From: Marinilabiliales bacterium
GTDB lineage: Bacteria > Bacteroidota > Bacteroidia > Bacteroidales > ML635J-15
DNA length: 64,000 bases
Direction: 5' to 3'
Assembly: GCA_002869385.1 (NCBI GenBank)
Contig: PKTB01000024.1
Location: forward strand, 496,001-560,000
Shown here in pieces: positions 28,170-38,161 of the stretch (its first letter is position 1; every line of letters starts with the position of its first letter). The translations under genes were made by a program, and so were the position numbers. Under the pieces are notes generated by a model. The model made no database searches. It was given only the letters and a program-made list of their open reading frames with translations, and was not told the origin of the DNA.

Positions 28170-28594
28170 TATTTTTCTATCTTCTCGTAAAATTCTTTGA
28201 CAGTTTTTCTATTGTTTGTATTTCCAATATATGCTGAAGTTATTTTCCAGCCTTTTCGTTTCATACGTAATCCACCAAAGATAAAAAAGCCCACATTTAC
28301 TTCAAATTTTTCAAAGTTTGCCCATGGAATAACATATTTTTCAGGTAAATCGCTAATCATTTGTGTTTCAAATTCAATTAGATCAGTATTCGCCAAATTA
28401 TTCTTTGTCTTATCAAAATACTCTTTATTGTAATTGTCTCTGTTTACCATTCCGATAGCATATGTAATCTTATCAGGCATGATAAAGAAATACTTTTTTG
28501 TTAAGACAGCTTGTCCTTTTATGTTTTCACATGAATTTAAGATATCATTAAGGTTGAATTTTGGGATGTAAATAAAATCTTCTCTTTCTTTCAT
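28169..28594 (-). CDS. Hypothetical protein, first copy of a tandem paralogue trio
   Basis: This 141-residue protein opens the trio operon. It shows DFIYIPKFNLNDILNS, KKYFFIMPDKI, LIEFETQMISDLPEKY, WANFEKFEVNVGFFIFGGLRM and the end RKTVKEFYEKIEK, each with a counterpart in the next two genes. Three copies kept in tandem with moderate divergence suggest different binding partners or a hetero-oligomer (inference). The divergent gene downstream encodes a DUF4197 lipoprotein; the 170 bases between them hold no other frame. Confidence 0.75.
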   Translation of the reverse strand: MKEREDFIYIPKFNLNDILNSCENIKGQAVLTKKYFFIMPDKITYAIGMVNRDNYNKEYFDKTKNNLANTDLIEFETQMISDLPEKYVIPWANFEKFEVNVGFFIFGGLRMKRKGWKITSAYIGNTNNRKTVKEFYEKIEK

Positions 28595-28764
28595 ACAAAT
28601 CTTCTCTTTTAGGTTAATAAATTATGTGTTTTCAAATATAATAAAATTTGAATAAATTAATTTTATATAATAAACAAATCTTGAATTTTTATAAAACATT
28701 GAAAAAAAATTTAAAAAGGGAATAAATTTTGATTAAATTTGTTTGAAACTTAAATAACCAGATT

Positions 28765-29505
28765 ATGAAAAAATTAGCTTTATTTTTACCGGTATTCTTT
28801 ATATTTTTCAGTTGTGACGTTTTATTAGCAACATTAGAGGGATTAGATACAGGAACTAGTGCAAGTCAGGGATTAACTCAGGAACAGGTTGCAAAAGGAC
28901 TTAAAAATGCTCTTGAGGTTGGTATAACTAATGCAGTAAATGTTGTTAGTGTTACAAATGGATTTTATAAGAATTCTGAGATAATGATTCCATTTCCTGA
29001 AGAAGCTATTAAAGTAAAGGAAGTTTGTGAAAGTGTTGGATTAAAGAATAAGGTTGTAAAATTTGAAGAGAAGCTAAACAGAGCAGCAGAAGAAGCAGCT
29101 AAAGGTGCAACAGATGTTTTTATTGTTGCTATTAAACAAATGACAATTAGTGATGCAATTGCAATTTTACAAGGTGGTGACGATGCAGCGACAGCATATT
29201 TAAAGAAAACAACATCAACAACACTTTATAATAAGTTCTATACTGTTGTAGTTGAAGCTACTGAGAAAATAATGCTTGCACAGTACTGGACACCTCTTGT
29301 GGAAAAATATAACACTGTAACAATGTTAACGGGAGGAGAACAAGTTGATACTGATTTAAATGCATATGTTACAAATAAAGCTCTGGATGGATTATATTTA
29401 ATGGTAGCAAAAGAAGAGCTTAAAATCAGAAAGGATCATATTGCACGTGTAACAGATATCCTAAAAGAAGTATTTGGAAGTTCTTTGAATCCATATAATA
29501 ACTAA
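28765..29505 (+). CDS. DUF4197 family lipoprotein
   Basis: The 246-residue protein has a lipoprotein leader with lipobox FFSC. The mature part carries the DUF4197 pattern: GLTQEQVAKGLKNALEVGI, SVTNGFYKNSEIMIPFPEE, LNRAAEEAAKGATDVF, MTISDAIAILQGGDDAATAY, and GGEQVDTDLNAYVTNKALDG LYLMV. It is largely helical. Function is not established for the family. It begins a two-gene transcription unit with the unknown exported protein 12 bases downstream. TAAATTTG at 28734-28741 matches the Bacteroidota -7 box TAnnTTTG, without a clear -33 partner. Confidence 0.9.
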   Translation: MKKLALFLPVFFIFFSCDVLLATLEGLDTGTSASQGLTQEQVAKGLKNALEVGITNAVNVVSVTNGFYKNSEIMIPFPEEAIKVKEVCESVGLKNKVVKFEEKLNRAAEEAAKGATDVFIVAIKQMTISDAIAILQGGDDAATAYLKKTTSTTLYNKFYTVVVEATEKIMLAQYWTPLVEKYNTVTMLTGGEQVDTDLNAYVTNKALDGLYLMVAKEELKIRKDHIARVTDILKEVFGSSLNPYNN

Positions 29506-29517
29506 AACCAAAATACT

Positions 29518-30813
29518 ATGAAAAAAATAAGTATAATTTGTGCATTAGTTTGCACAACTTTAATTGTTTGTGCCTCTATCCCACCTCGTACACCTTTTGT
29601 TGTACTTAAAGTCGATGGAGTTGAATATCAGGATGGTGATGAAATTACAGTAAGGTCTGGAGAAAGAATTCAGGTCGAAGCAATTCTTAAAGGAGGGAAA
29701 CGAGATTATTGTTCTGACCCTAATACATATGCTAATGTTGGAAGAAATACAGTAGTTACTTCTCAAGGTGAGTTTGGTATGACTTTCGATATCAATGGTG
29801 GAGAGTTCCATGGTGACTGGAAATGTACATCTGAAAAAGCTGAATTTTCATCAGGTGAAGAAGTTAAAATAACTCCGGTTACTGATGGTGAAATAACAAG
29901 AAAAGCTGAAGTCGAGTTTACTAGAGGTAATTATCAGAAAGTGTTTTTTAAAGTTAGTTCGACCACTGAATGGCACTACGTTCGAAATACACCTGCAGGT
30001 AGAACCGAACAGGATGAAACAAATGAAGGAACGGCAACATTTTATTTTGTAATTGAGCAGGAAGAAGGTGTTTGGTATTCATCAAATAATATCAAAGTAA
30101 AAGGTATTGAAGATTTTTCAGTTAGTAACAATTTAGACAGAATACAAGAGTTTTACGATTTAATTGAGAAAGCACTTCTTGATCGTGATTACAAAACTGC
30201 TGAGATGCATTGGGGAAATCTAAAAAATAGTTTGAAAGACCTTAAAACAAATATTGAACGTGCTGAGTAGACAGACCCTTCATTTGAGTGCGAAGTAACA
30301 CTTATTGGAACACCTGCTGACCTTTCAATGAAGCATTATAATGACCTCAGAGAGATGGCAAATCTGTGGAAAAAGAACTATGAGATATGTAATGATGCGC
30401 TTGCTGAAATAAATCCTTTGTTATTAAAGAATCAAATAAATTTTACAAATAATATTTTTAAATCGGTAATTAAAAATTATTTGAGTTGGGGGACTTCAGT
30501 TCCATCTGCTCCTGAAGATTTATTATCGGTATATGATCCCAAAAATATATTTGGACCGGTTGACTTGCCTCGTAAAGTTCTTGGGTGGATGGAAGAAGCA
30601 GAAAAAGATGCATCTATTCTAGAGAATAATATTAACACAATGGAACAACTAAAAGTTTTGCAGGCATTTTATCAGGGTAGAATTGATAATTTTATCACTG
30701 AAAGAAAAGAATTTATTAATATTCTGCGAAGTTTAGAGCCTATGAGAGATATGCATAAGGAAATGAAATCGCATCTTAGCTCGAATTCAACTGTTAGTTA
30801 TACAGATAAATAA
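29518..30813 (+). pseudogene. Unknown exported protein, interrupted by in-frame TAG
   Basis: A signal peptide or lipoprotein leader (LIVCAS gives a possible Cys) is followed by an all-beta region to about residue 195 and a helical region after it. TAG at 30268-30270 (codon 251) splits the frame inside the helical part: NIERAE, stop, TDPSFECEVTLIGTPADLSM. Codons on both sides have the same composition, so the full product of about 430 residues is probably the ancestral form. I recognise no family. The N-terminal 250-residue piece would be exported normally; the second piece lacks a signal peptide. It follows the DUF4197 gene by 12 bases and ends at a shared terminator. Confidence 0.65.
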
Positions 30814-30817
30814 AATA

Positions 30818-30840
30818 AAGCCTGAGAGATCAGGCTTTTT
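30818..30840. terminator. Bidirectional intrinsic terminator
   Basis: AAGCCTGA, loop GAGA, TCAGGCTT followed by T residues; on the other strand it is preceded by A residues. It lies between two convergent genes, and the stop codon of the Na/Pi gene falls within the right arm. Confidence 0.88.
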
Positions 30841-32890
30841 TAATGTTTATAGGTTTTTCTTTATGCCAGTTTAAGAGAATACGTGAAATGTTTGTAGCAT
30901 GTCTGTTAACTGCTTTAAGCAGTCCCAGTAGTTCTAAATGGGTTTGAGAACTACTTTTTGATATTTCATTATTACTTACAAGCCTTTCGTAATGAAGCAT
31001 TTCATACTCTTCCGCAAGATTGGAATATTTTTTAAATTTCTTTTTAATATGCACAACTTTTTCGAGGTTTAAATCATTAAATACTTCTATTGATCTGCTA
31101 ATCTGCTTTAAGGATTTTTCTAAAATTGTTTCAAGCTCTACTTTACCTTCTTCGCTAAACTGAGCATCTGTTTTTACCCATTTCTCAACCTGACGACGCA
31201 TATTTGTATTAACAATATCTCCTATCATCTCAAGTTCTTTTGCTACATACATAATCTGATATGCATCATTAAAACTCTCTTTATCTGAATTTTGAGAGCT
31301 TACACTGATTAAATAGTTATTTATATTTTCTTTAAGGAAATCTGTTTCACTTTCAAGCTTCTGCCATTCATCTAAATGTGAAATGTCTTTATCAAAGAAT
31401 GGTTTTAGAGATAAATTCAATAATTTTTGAACTTTATGGCTCATTCTTTCAGTTTCTTTTTTAGCAAGACCTAATGAAATCGCCGGAGATGATGTAATAG
31501 CTGAATTAATATATTTTAGCTTAAATTTTTGATTTGCTTTTTCAGGTTTTTTAGGAATTATTAATAATATTAATTTTGAGAAAAATCCTAAGAAAGGTAG
31601 GATTAATATAGTTAACGCAATACTGAATATTGTATGTGTATTGGCTATTTGTCTTGGAACATCCGCATTATTTGGTGAGACTAATTTTACCAAATCTGCA
31701 TATTCAGGTATCCACCATGCAAATATTAGGACGCCGATAAGTTTAAAGAAAGTATGAGCAAAAGCAACTCTTTTTGCCTCACGTCCGGAATTTAAACTAG
31801 CTAATATTGCTGTCATGCCGGTTCCTATGTTTGTTCCTAATATTAGCGGAATACAAGCTTCTATTGTTAGAAAACCTTGTGAAGCAATAGTTATAATAAT
31901 ACCAATTGTTGCTGCACTACTTTGTATAAGAGCTGTGAAAACAAAACCTACTAATATTCCAATAAATGGGTTTTCAAGTTTAATTAGTATATTAAGAAAA
32001 CCCTCATGCGATCTAAGTGGATACATTGCTTCTGACATGATGTACATACCAAAAAACAATAGGCCAAATCCTAAAATGGATTTTCCAATATTTGTGTATT
32101 TAGATGATTTTGAGATAAGAGTTACAATAAATCCTGCTGCAACAATAAGAAGTGCATAATCAGTGATTTTTAAAGCTATTAGTTGGGCAGTGACAGTTGT
32201 TCCAATGCCGGCTCCCAACAGCATTCCAAGAGTTTGAGCAAAGCCTATAAGCCCTGCTTCGACAAATCCAACTAACATTACACTAGTTGCAGAACTACTT
32301 TGAACAAGTATTGTCACAATAATACCGGCAAATAAGGCAGCAAAACGATTATTAGTAAATTTTGAGATAATATTACGCATTTTACTTCCTGCTGCTGCCT
32401 GCATCCCTTTACTTAGGATATCCATACCGAATAGGAAAAGAGCAAGCCCCCCCAAAAGTCCAATTATTAAAAAGATAATCCATGTTGGTTTTCTTGCGTT
32501 AATTGTATATACAATTTTTTCGGCATCGCAGTCTTCATTTGAGCCAACAAGTATTTCGTATACTCCTTCCTTATCTCCAAGCTGAAAATGATTTGTAGCT
32601 ATCCCTGTAGAATCAGTGCATACATATTTTCTATCTACGCAGTAATTATCGGCATCTTTAGGATAAGTTATACAAATAAAAACCAATTCATGCCCTTGTA
32701 TTGGATTGCCATTATTATCAGTTACAAGTACCCTTATTGGTTGTGAAAGACTTTTTGTTTTTTGTGTTTGATTATCTCCTGAATATGAAAAATGATCCGG
32801 ATGAACAGGTTTAATTAGTTTTACGCTGGTCGCATTTAAGTTAAATGCAAATAAAATTGCAGAGAGAAATATAAATAGCCTTAGTTTCAT
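30830..32890 (-). CDS. Na/phosphate cotransporter family protein with N-terminal Ig-like domain and PhoU-like tail
   Basis: The 686-residue protein starts at ATG 32890, which gives a clean signal peptide (MKLRLFIFLSAILFAFNLNA); an upstream TTG is less likely. Residues of about 30-140 form a bacterial Ig-like (Big_1) domain with VTDNNGNPIQGHELVF and DSTGIATNHF. The transport core then has two inverted repeats with the signatures QSSSATSVMLVGFV and QSSAATIGIIITIA. The last 180 residues are a PhoU-like helical domain. The core family exports or imports phosphate with Na+. An extracytoplasmic Ig-like domain ahead of it is unusual for the family as I know it. Confidence 0.9.
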   Translation of the reverse strand: MKLRLFIFLSAILFAFNLNATSVKLIKPVHPDHFSYSGDNQTQKTKSLSQPIRVLVTDNNGNPIQGHELVFICITYPKDADNYCVDRKYVCTDSTGIATNHFQLGDKEGVYEILVGSNEDCDAEKIVYTINARKPTWIIFLIIGLLGGLALFLFGMDILSKGMQAAAGSKMRNIISKFTNNRFAALFAGIIVTILVQSSSATSVMLVGFVEAGLIGFAQTLGMLLGAGIGTTVTAQLIALKITDYALLIVAAGFIVTLISKSSKYTNIGKSILGFGLLFFGMYIMSEAMYPLRSHEGFLNILIKLENPFIGILVGFVFTALIQSSAATIGIIITIASQGFLTIEACIPLILGTNIGTGMTAILASLNSGREAKRVAFAHTFFKLIGVLIFAWWIPEYADLVKLVSPNNADVPRQIANTHTIFSIALTILILPFLGFFSKLILLIIPKKPEKANQKFKLKYINSAITSSPAISLGLAKKETERMSHKVQKLLNLSLKPFFDKDISHLDEWQKLESETDFLKENINNYLISVSSQNSDKESFNDAYQIMYVAKELEMIGDIVNTNMRRQVEKWVKTDAQFSEEGKVELETILEKSLKQISRSIEVFNDLNLEKVVHIKKKFKKYSNLAEEYEMLHYERLVSNNEISKSSSQTHLELLGLLKAVNRHATNISRILLNWHKEKPINIKKA

Positions 32891-33002
32891 ACCATTAGTT
32901 GATGATGACAAAAATAATTAGAATATAGTTTAGAATAAAACTAATTAATAATTGTAAAATTCTGCACAAAAAACTTGACATGGGTTGATATAAATTGTAT
33001 AT

Positions 33003-35123
33003 TTGAAAATACTAAAAACCTTTCTTATGCGATATGTATTATTGTTTCTTTGTCTTTGTTTAACTTTTACTACTATTAATTCTCAAGATGTAATTAAATA
33101 TAATCTCTTTAGTACATCGCAATTGATTGATAATAAAATACTATGTATCGAAACAAATGGTAATGATGTATATATTGGACAAGAAAGAGGAATAACTAAG
33201 TTTACAGGAGAAGAATATGAGCATGTTCTGGCAAATACACAGTATAGATATTTTGGTATTAATGATGTAATGTTTTTTGATGAAGAAATATGGTATTTAA
33301 GTTATAATGTTATTCTTATTGACAATGGAAGTGAGGTAAGCAAAATAGAAAATATTAATGGAATCGAAATCAGTGGGTTTTATAATATTGAAAAAGACAT
33401 ATCCAATAGAATATGGCTAGCAACTTCAGAAGGATTATTTATGTATTATAGTGGAACCTGGAACCATTTTACTGAAGAGGACGGTGTTTTGCCTGGAGTT
33501 GCGCATAATATTACTATAGATGAAGATAACAAGATTTGGGTCTCATTTATTGATTATGGCAACATATCAGGAGTCTCTATGTATGATGGTGAAATATGGA
33601 CAAATTTTACAAATGAAGATGGGATTCATGGTGAATACATAAACGATGTTGCTGTAGATATCTTGTCATTTGTTTGGTTTTGTACAGAAGAAGGGGTTTC
33701 TGTTTGGGATGGTGCAAATTGGGAATATTATACAGAAGATAATGGATTAGGCGGGAATATTGTTAATTCAGTTGAAATCGATAAATATGGCGATTATTGG
33801 TTTGGCACATATTCTTATGCGGAAGGGCATGGAGGACTTTCAAGATATAATGGTTATTATTGGCAAACATACACTGTTAATGATGGATTATTATCTAACA
33901 AAATTAGTAGAATAAAATATACTGAAGATAATAAGCTTTGGGTAGGGACGTTTGATTCAGGTTTTTCAGTTATAAATTTAAACCCATGGGAGTTTGGAAT
34001 AGAGCAAGAAAAACAAAAAGAAGGAGTAAACGATTTCAATATTTATAATCCATATATTGCAAAAGACAATAAATTATGGTTTAGTGGAAATCAAAATTTA
34101 ACATGTTTTGATAACCAATTGTGGGAATCTTATTCCAAAATTGATAATATTCAATCATATACATCTTCTATCTTCTTTGAGGATAGAGATGGAAATTTAC
34201 TTTTTGGTGGTGGTGGATATCTTTATATGTTTGATGGTGAGGGTTGGTCTCCATTTAATTTTGGTGCAACATTTTCAGGTAAATCATTGCACGATCATGT
34301 TAATGATTTAGATAATAAAATGTGGTTTTCAAGTGGTTATGGTATTTTTTACCACAACGGTGATTATTGGATTAATTATACATCTGATGATGGTCTTTTA
34401 GACGATGATATTACCTATATTGATTGTGATTCAGAAAATAATATATGGTGTATAGCAAGTAATCAAGGTATTTGCATGTATAATCGTGATACTTGGTCAA
34501 ATTATAGCTTTCCAAACGAAATAGATTATTACAGTATTAATGGTTTTGATATTGATCAAGATGATAATATCTGGATGTCAGAAATAAATGGAATTTATCG
34601 ATTTGATGGAGAAAATTGGACAATATATGATACAACAAATGTCTTTGACGAATATCATTATACTTCTTTAGCAATAGATTCAAATAATAATGTTTGGGTC
34701 GGGACTAAGAATCTTCATAAATTTGATGGTATAAGTTGGACTACTGTACAAATTGAAGGAGATATTTTTGAAGGCTCTATTGACCATATATTGGTAGATT
34801 ATGATAATAATTTATGGTTATCTAGTTTCGCATGCATTTGGAAAGTAATCCAATCAAATTATTTGGGTATTGATGATTTGACATCCAATAATGCAAATGC
34901 TATCCTCTATCCTAACCCAACTTCAGATTATTTGAATATTGAATTTAAAAGTGAAAATATTTACATTACAATATACAATATCAATGGACAAAAAGTATTG
35001 GAAATTAGTTCATTAAGTTCACCAGCAAATGTTGATTTAAAGGGATTAATTAAAGGTACTTACATTGTTGAAATTGAAGAAGGAGATATAAAATCAAGAA
35101 ACAAACTAATAATAAGCAAGTAG
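33003..35123 (+). CDS. Secreted two-component-regulator-type propeller protein with type IX secretion tail
   Basis: The 706-residue protein has a signal peptide (MKILKTFL then a hydrophobic run ending NSQD). It uses TTG 33003, or less likely ATG 33027. From about residue 35 to 615 it consists of repeating propeller blades of the Reg_prop type, each with a form of NxIWxGT..G...YDG..W. The last 85 residues are a type IX secretion sorting domain starting ILYPNPTSDYLNIEF and ending with TYIVEIEEGDIKSRNKLIISK-type strands. Unlike the hybrid regulators with such propellers, there is no kinase or membrane span, so it is a free or surface-attached protein. Function unknown. Confidence 0.85.
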   Translation: MKILKTFLMRYVLLFLCLCLTFTTINSQDVIKYNLFSTSQLIDNKILCIETNGNDVYIGQERGITKFTGEEYEHVLANTQYRYFGINDVMFFDEEIWYLSYNVILIDNGSEVSKIENINGIEISGFYNIEKDISNRIWLATSEGLFMYYSGTWNHFTEEDGVLPGVAHNITIDEDNKIWVSFIDYGNISGVSMYDGEIWTNFTNEDGIHGEYINDVAVDILSFVWFCTEEGVSVWDGANWEYYTEDNGLGGNIVNSVEIDKYGDYWFGTYSYAEGHGGLSRYNGYYWQTYTVNDGLLSNKISRIKYTEDNKLWVGTFDSGFSVINLNPWEFGIEQEKQKEGVNDFNIYNPYIAKDNKLWFSGNQNLTCFDNQLWESYSKIDNIQSYTSSIFFEDRDGNLLFGGGGYLYMFDGEGWSPFNFGATFSGKSLHDHVNDLDNKMWFSSGYGIFYHNGDYWINYTSDDGLLDDDITYIDCDSENNIWCIASNQGICMYNRDTWSNYSFPNEIDYYSINGFDIDQDDNIWMSEINGIYRFDGENWTIYDTTNVFDEYHYTSLAIDSNNNVWVGTKNLHKFDGISWTTVQIEGDIFEGSIDHILVDYDNNLWLSSFACIWKVIQSNYLGIDDLTSNNANAILYPNPTSDYLNIEFKSENIYITIYNINGQKVLEISSLSSPANVDLKGLIKGTYIVEIEEGDIKSRNKLIISK

Positions 35124-35131
35124 CTCTAATT

Positions 35132-35614
35132 TTACTCAAACCTCCTATCAGACATTTTCCCCTTTATTTTCCCTTTAGATTTTTCAACCCAACCTATCTT
35201 AACATTTTCTGCTGCATCGAATTCCGGAATATAAGGCTTAATATCAAGTACCGGAGTATCATCAAGAATATCGATATTTTCAACATGCAAAATATTTTCT
35301 TCGACTCTAATAAGTTTCAAAACAGATAAACAAATACTATTTGGTCGTTTAGGAGCTCTTACAGCAAAAATACCATGAGCTTTATTATCCAGAAATGGAA
35401 TAGTTTGCAGATCATGTCCTTCAGATTTATGAAAATGATATATTACTATTATGTGTGAGAATCCATCAAGGTCTTTTAATCCCTCAGTATATTCTGGTAA
35501 TAGTTTTATACTTCCTTTTTTACCAATTGCAGATGATGGTTGTATTGGCATGCCTGATTTATCAGTAAAATCAGAGTGAATTATTCCGATTGGCGTATAA
35601 ACAATTGAGTCCAT
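35132..35614 (-). CDS. trmO: TrmO/TsaA-family tRNA N6-threonylcarbamoyladenosine methyltransferase
   Basis: The 160-residue protein has the UPF0066 (YaeB) pattern: YTPIGIIHSDFTDKSGMPIQ, DGFSHIIVIYHFHKS, HGIFAVRAPKRPNSICLSVL and the end ILDDTPVLDIKPYIPEFD. TrmO methylates t6A at position 37 of certain tRNAs with AdoMet. Length matches the compact version without the C-terminal extension. It is convergent to the propeller gene and divergent from ftcD, apparently a single-gene unit. Confidence 0.92.
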   Translation of the reverse strand: MDSIVYTPIGIIHSDFTDKSGMPIQPSSAIGKKGSIKLLPEYTEGLKDLDGFSHIIVIYHFHKSEGHDLQTIPFLDNKAHGIFAVRAPKRPNSICLSVLKLIRVEENILHVENIDILDDTPVLDIKPYIPEFDAAENVKIGWVEKSKGKIKGKMSDRRFE

Positions 35615-35769
35615 AGCATTCTATTAAATGTTAATCCCAAATTTAATGAATAATTAAGTAAATCATGTTAAAATATAAATGCTTCAAAACACTAATAAAT
35701 TTTAATAAATAAATAAGGTTTTTATTCATTTTCTTCTTTATTTTGCAACAAATTAAAACTATAAATAAT

Positions 35770-37461
35770 ATGAAGCAAATTATCGAATGTGTTCCGAATT
35801 TTAGTGAAGGACGTGATATGTCAATCATTAAGCAGATTACAGATGTTATTGAAACTGTAGATGGGATCAAACTTCTTGATGTTGATCCGGGTGCAGCAAC
35901 AAACAGAACTGTTGTAACTTTTGTTGTCACTCCAGATGAAGTAATAGAGGCAGCATTTTTAGCCGTTAAAAAGGCATCTGAAATAATTGATATGTCAAAA
36001 CATAGTGGAGCTCACACACGTTTTGGAGCAACAGATGTTTGTCCATTAATTCCGGTTTCTAATATTACAATGGAAGAAACTGTTAAGTATGCACATAAAC
36101 TTGCAGAAAGATTAGGAACAGAATTAAATATACCGATTTATTGCTACGAAAGTGCAGCACGCAAACCAGAAAGAAGAAATCTTGCAAATTGTCGTTCCGG
36201 TGAATACGAAGCTTTAGCTAAAAGAATAATAACTGACGAGTGGAAACCTGATTTTGGCTCAAATGTTTGGGATGAGAAAACAAAAAGATCAGGCGCAACT
36301 GCTGTTGGTGCAAGAAACTTCCTTGTTGCATATAATATTAATCTTAACACAACATCAGTAAATAAAGCTAATTCTATTGCTTTTGATGTAAGGGAAAGAG
36401 GTCGTGTTAAACGCGAAGGTCATCCTGTAACTGGAAAAATTGTTAAAGATGAAAACGGTAAAAAAGTTTATGAACCGGGTTTATTAAAATCAGTTAAAGC
36501 AATTGGTTGGTATATCGAGGAATATGGTGTTGCTCAGATTTAAATGAACCTTACAGACATCTCTGTAACTCCTGTACATGTTGCATTTGATACTGTTTGT
36601 GATAGAGCAACAGCTAACGGATTAAGAGTTACCGGATCTGAATTAGTTGGTGTAATGCCTCTTAAATCAATTCTTGATGCCGGCAAGTACTTTCTAAAGA
36701 AACAAGGTCGTTCAACAGGTATATCTGATTCAGAAATCATAAAGATTGCTGTTAAATCTCTTGGTCTTGATGAATTAAAACCATTTGACCCAAAGAAAAA
36801 TATAATTGAGTATATGATGGAAGATGACAGCAAAAAGAAACTCGTTGACATGGACTTAGTAGAGTTTTGTCATACTACTGCTTCAGAAGCTCCTGCTCCG
36901 GGAGGAGGTTCAATTTCTGCATATATGGGTTCTATGGGCGCTGCATTAGGCACAATGGTTGCAAATCTTACTGCACATAAACATCGCCATACCGATAAAT
37001 GGATGAAATACAGTGATTGGGCAGAAAAAGGTAAAATTTACCACGATGAACTTCTGAAAATGGTTGATGAAGATACAAATGCATTTAATAAAATAATGGA
37101 AGCATTTGGTTTACCAAAAGGTAGTGATGAAGAAAAAGCTGCTCGTACAAAAGCAATCCAAGATGCTACTAAATATGCAATAGAGATTCCGTTAAAAGTA
37201 ATGAAGCTATGCTACGATAGTATGGAGGTAATGCACGAAATGGCTAAAACTGGTCTTGAAGCATCAATTAGTGATGCAGGTGTTGGTGCATTAGCAGCAA
37301 GAGCAGGCGTTCAGGGAGCATTTTTAAATGTAAAAATCAATACAGGAAGTTATAATGATAAAACTTTTGTTGACAAAGTACTTAAAGAAGGTGCAGAAAT
37401 AGAAAAGAAAGCTATTGCGCTTGAGAAAGAGATTTTGGGATTGGTGAATTCTAAAGTGTAG
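35770..37461 (+). pseudogene. ftcD: Bifunctional glutamate formimidoyltransferase / formimido-THF cyclodeaminase, split by in-frame TAA
   Basis: ATG 35770 opens a frame with CVPNFSEGRDMSII, DVDPGAATNRTVVTF, HSGAHTRFGATDVCPLIP and VGARNFLVAYNINL: the N-terminal formiminotransferase domain. At 36541-36543 a TAA follows WYIEEYGVAQI, and the same frame continues at once with ATG and NLTDISVTPVHVAFDTVCDR. That is the second half of the same domain, then a cyclodeaminase domain (APAPGGGSISAYMGSMGAALG). Intact homologues read AQxSMNLT here, so a Ser TCA codon probably became TAA. The enzyme moves the formimino group of histidine breakdown to tetrahydrofolate and deaminates it. The ATG after the stop might restart a cyclodeaminase-containing product. 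Confidence 0.88.
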
Positions 37462-37463
37462 CT

Positions 37464-37527
37464 ACGCCTATCTGACAGGTTCGGGATTGCATTTGCGTAA
37501 CGCAAACCTGTCAGATAAAGGTAGGCC
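37464..37527. repeat. REP palindrome upstream of RAYT 1
   Basis: CCTATCTGACAGGTT near 37467-37481 is mirrored by AACCTGTCAGATAAAGG at about 37505-37521, with ATTTGCGTAACGCAAA between them. The core CTGACAGGTT recurs downstream of the transposase gene, as expected for repeats mobilised by that RAYT. Confidence 0.75.
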
Positions 37528-37547
37528 ATGAATTCATAATATAGAAT

Positions 37548-38087
37548 ATGTTAGTTGGTTTAGAGCCAGAGAAATATTATCACATATATAATCGAGGCAT
37601 AAATAGTTGTAAACTATTTAATAATGACCATGATTATGAGTATTTTGAAAAACTGATTGTGAGGTATCTCTCATCGATTTCTGATATCTATGCTTATGCT
37701 CTAATGTCAAACCATTTTCATTTTGTAATTAAGCTTCATTTTGAGATTGATAAACCACCACATCAATATTTTTCTAATCTGTTTAATGCTTATACAAAGA
37801 CTTTTAATATATGGAACAGTAGACATGGCTCTTTATTTGAGAGACCTTTTAAACGTAAGCTATTAAATGATGAGTTTTATCTAAAAAATGCAATTCATTA
37901 TGTTAATTATAATCCAGTAAAACATGGAATTGTAAAGGAAATATCTAAATATAAGTATTCTAGTTTTAGTAAATTAAATTCCACTGAAAACTCAGATATC
38001 TTGGTAGATAGAAATGAAATCTTTGAGATCTTTGGTGGAAAAGATGAGTTCTTTGAGTATCATAATTCTTCTCCTAAACCAATTTAG
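37548..38087 (+). CDS. REP-associated tyrosine transposase (RAYT), Y1/HUH type
   Basis: The 179-residue protein has YHIYNRGINSCKLF, the HUH metal site in MSNHFHFVIK, GSLFERPFKRK, and the catalytic tyrosine region IHYVNYNPVKHG. These single-strand transposases are domesticated relatives of IS200 and act on REP palindromes. Distinct palindromes with the core AACCTGTCAGGTT flank the gene on both sides, a textbook RAYT arrangement. It sits between ftcD and the flavo-diiron gene without an operon relation. Confidence 0.9.
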   Translation: MLVGLEPEKYYHIYNRGINSCKLFNNDHDYEYFEKLIVRYLSSISDIYAYALMSNHFHFVIKLHFEIDKPPHQYFSNLFNAYTKTFNIWNSRHGSLFERPFKRKLLNDEFYLKNAIHYVNYNPVKHGIVKEISKYKYSSFSKLNSTENSDILVDRNEIFEIFGGKDEFFEYHNSSPKPI

Positions 38088-38102
38088 CCCTATGAAGGCA
38101 TA

Positions 38103-38157
38103 GCAAACCTGTCAGGTTTGCATTTTCACTGGCTTTTGGCTAACCTGACAGGTTAGC
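38103..38157. repeat. Pair of REP palindromes downstream of RAYT 1
   Basis: GCAAACCTGTCAGGTTTGC (38103-38121) and GCTAACCTGACAGGTTAGC (38139-38157) are near-perfect 19-base palindromes that differ at two symmetric pairs and in the centre base. Both carry the CTGTCAGG/CTGACAGG core seen upstream of the gene. Confidence 0.85.
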
Positions 38158-38161
38158 AAGG

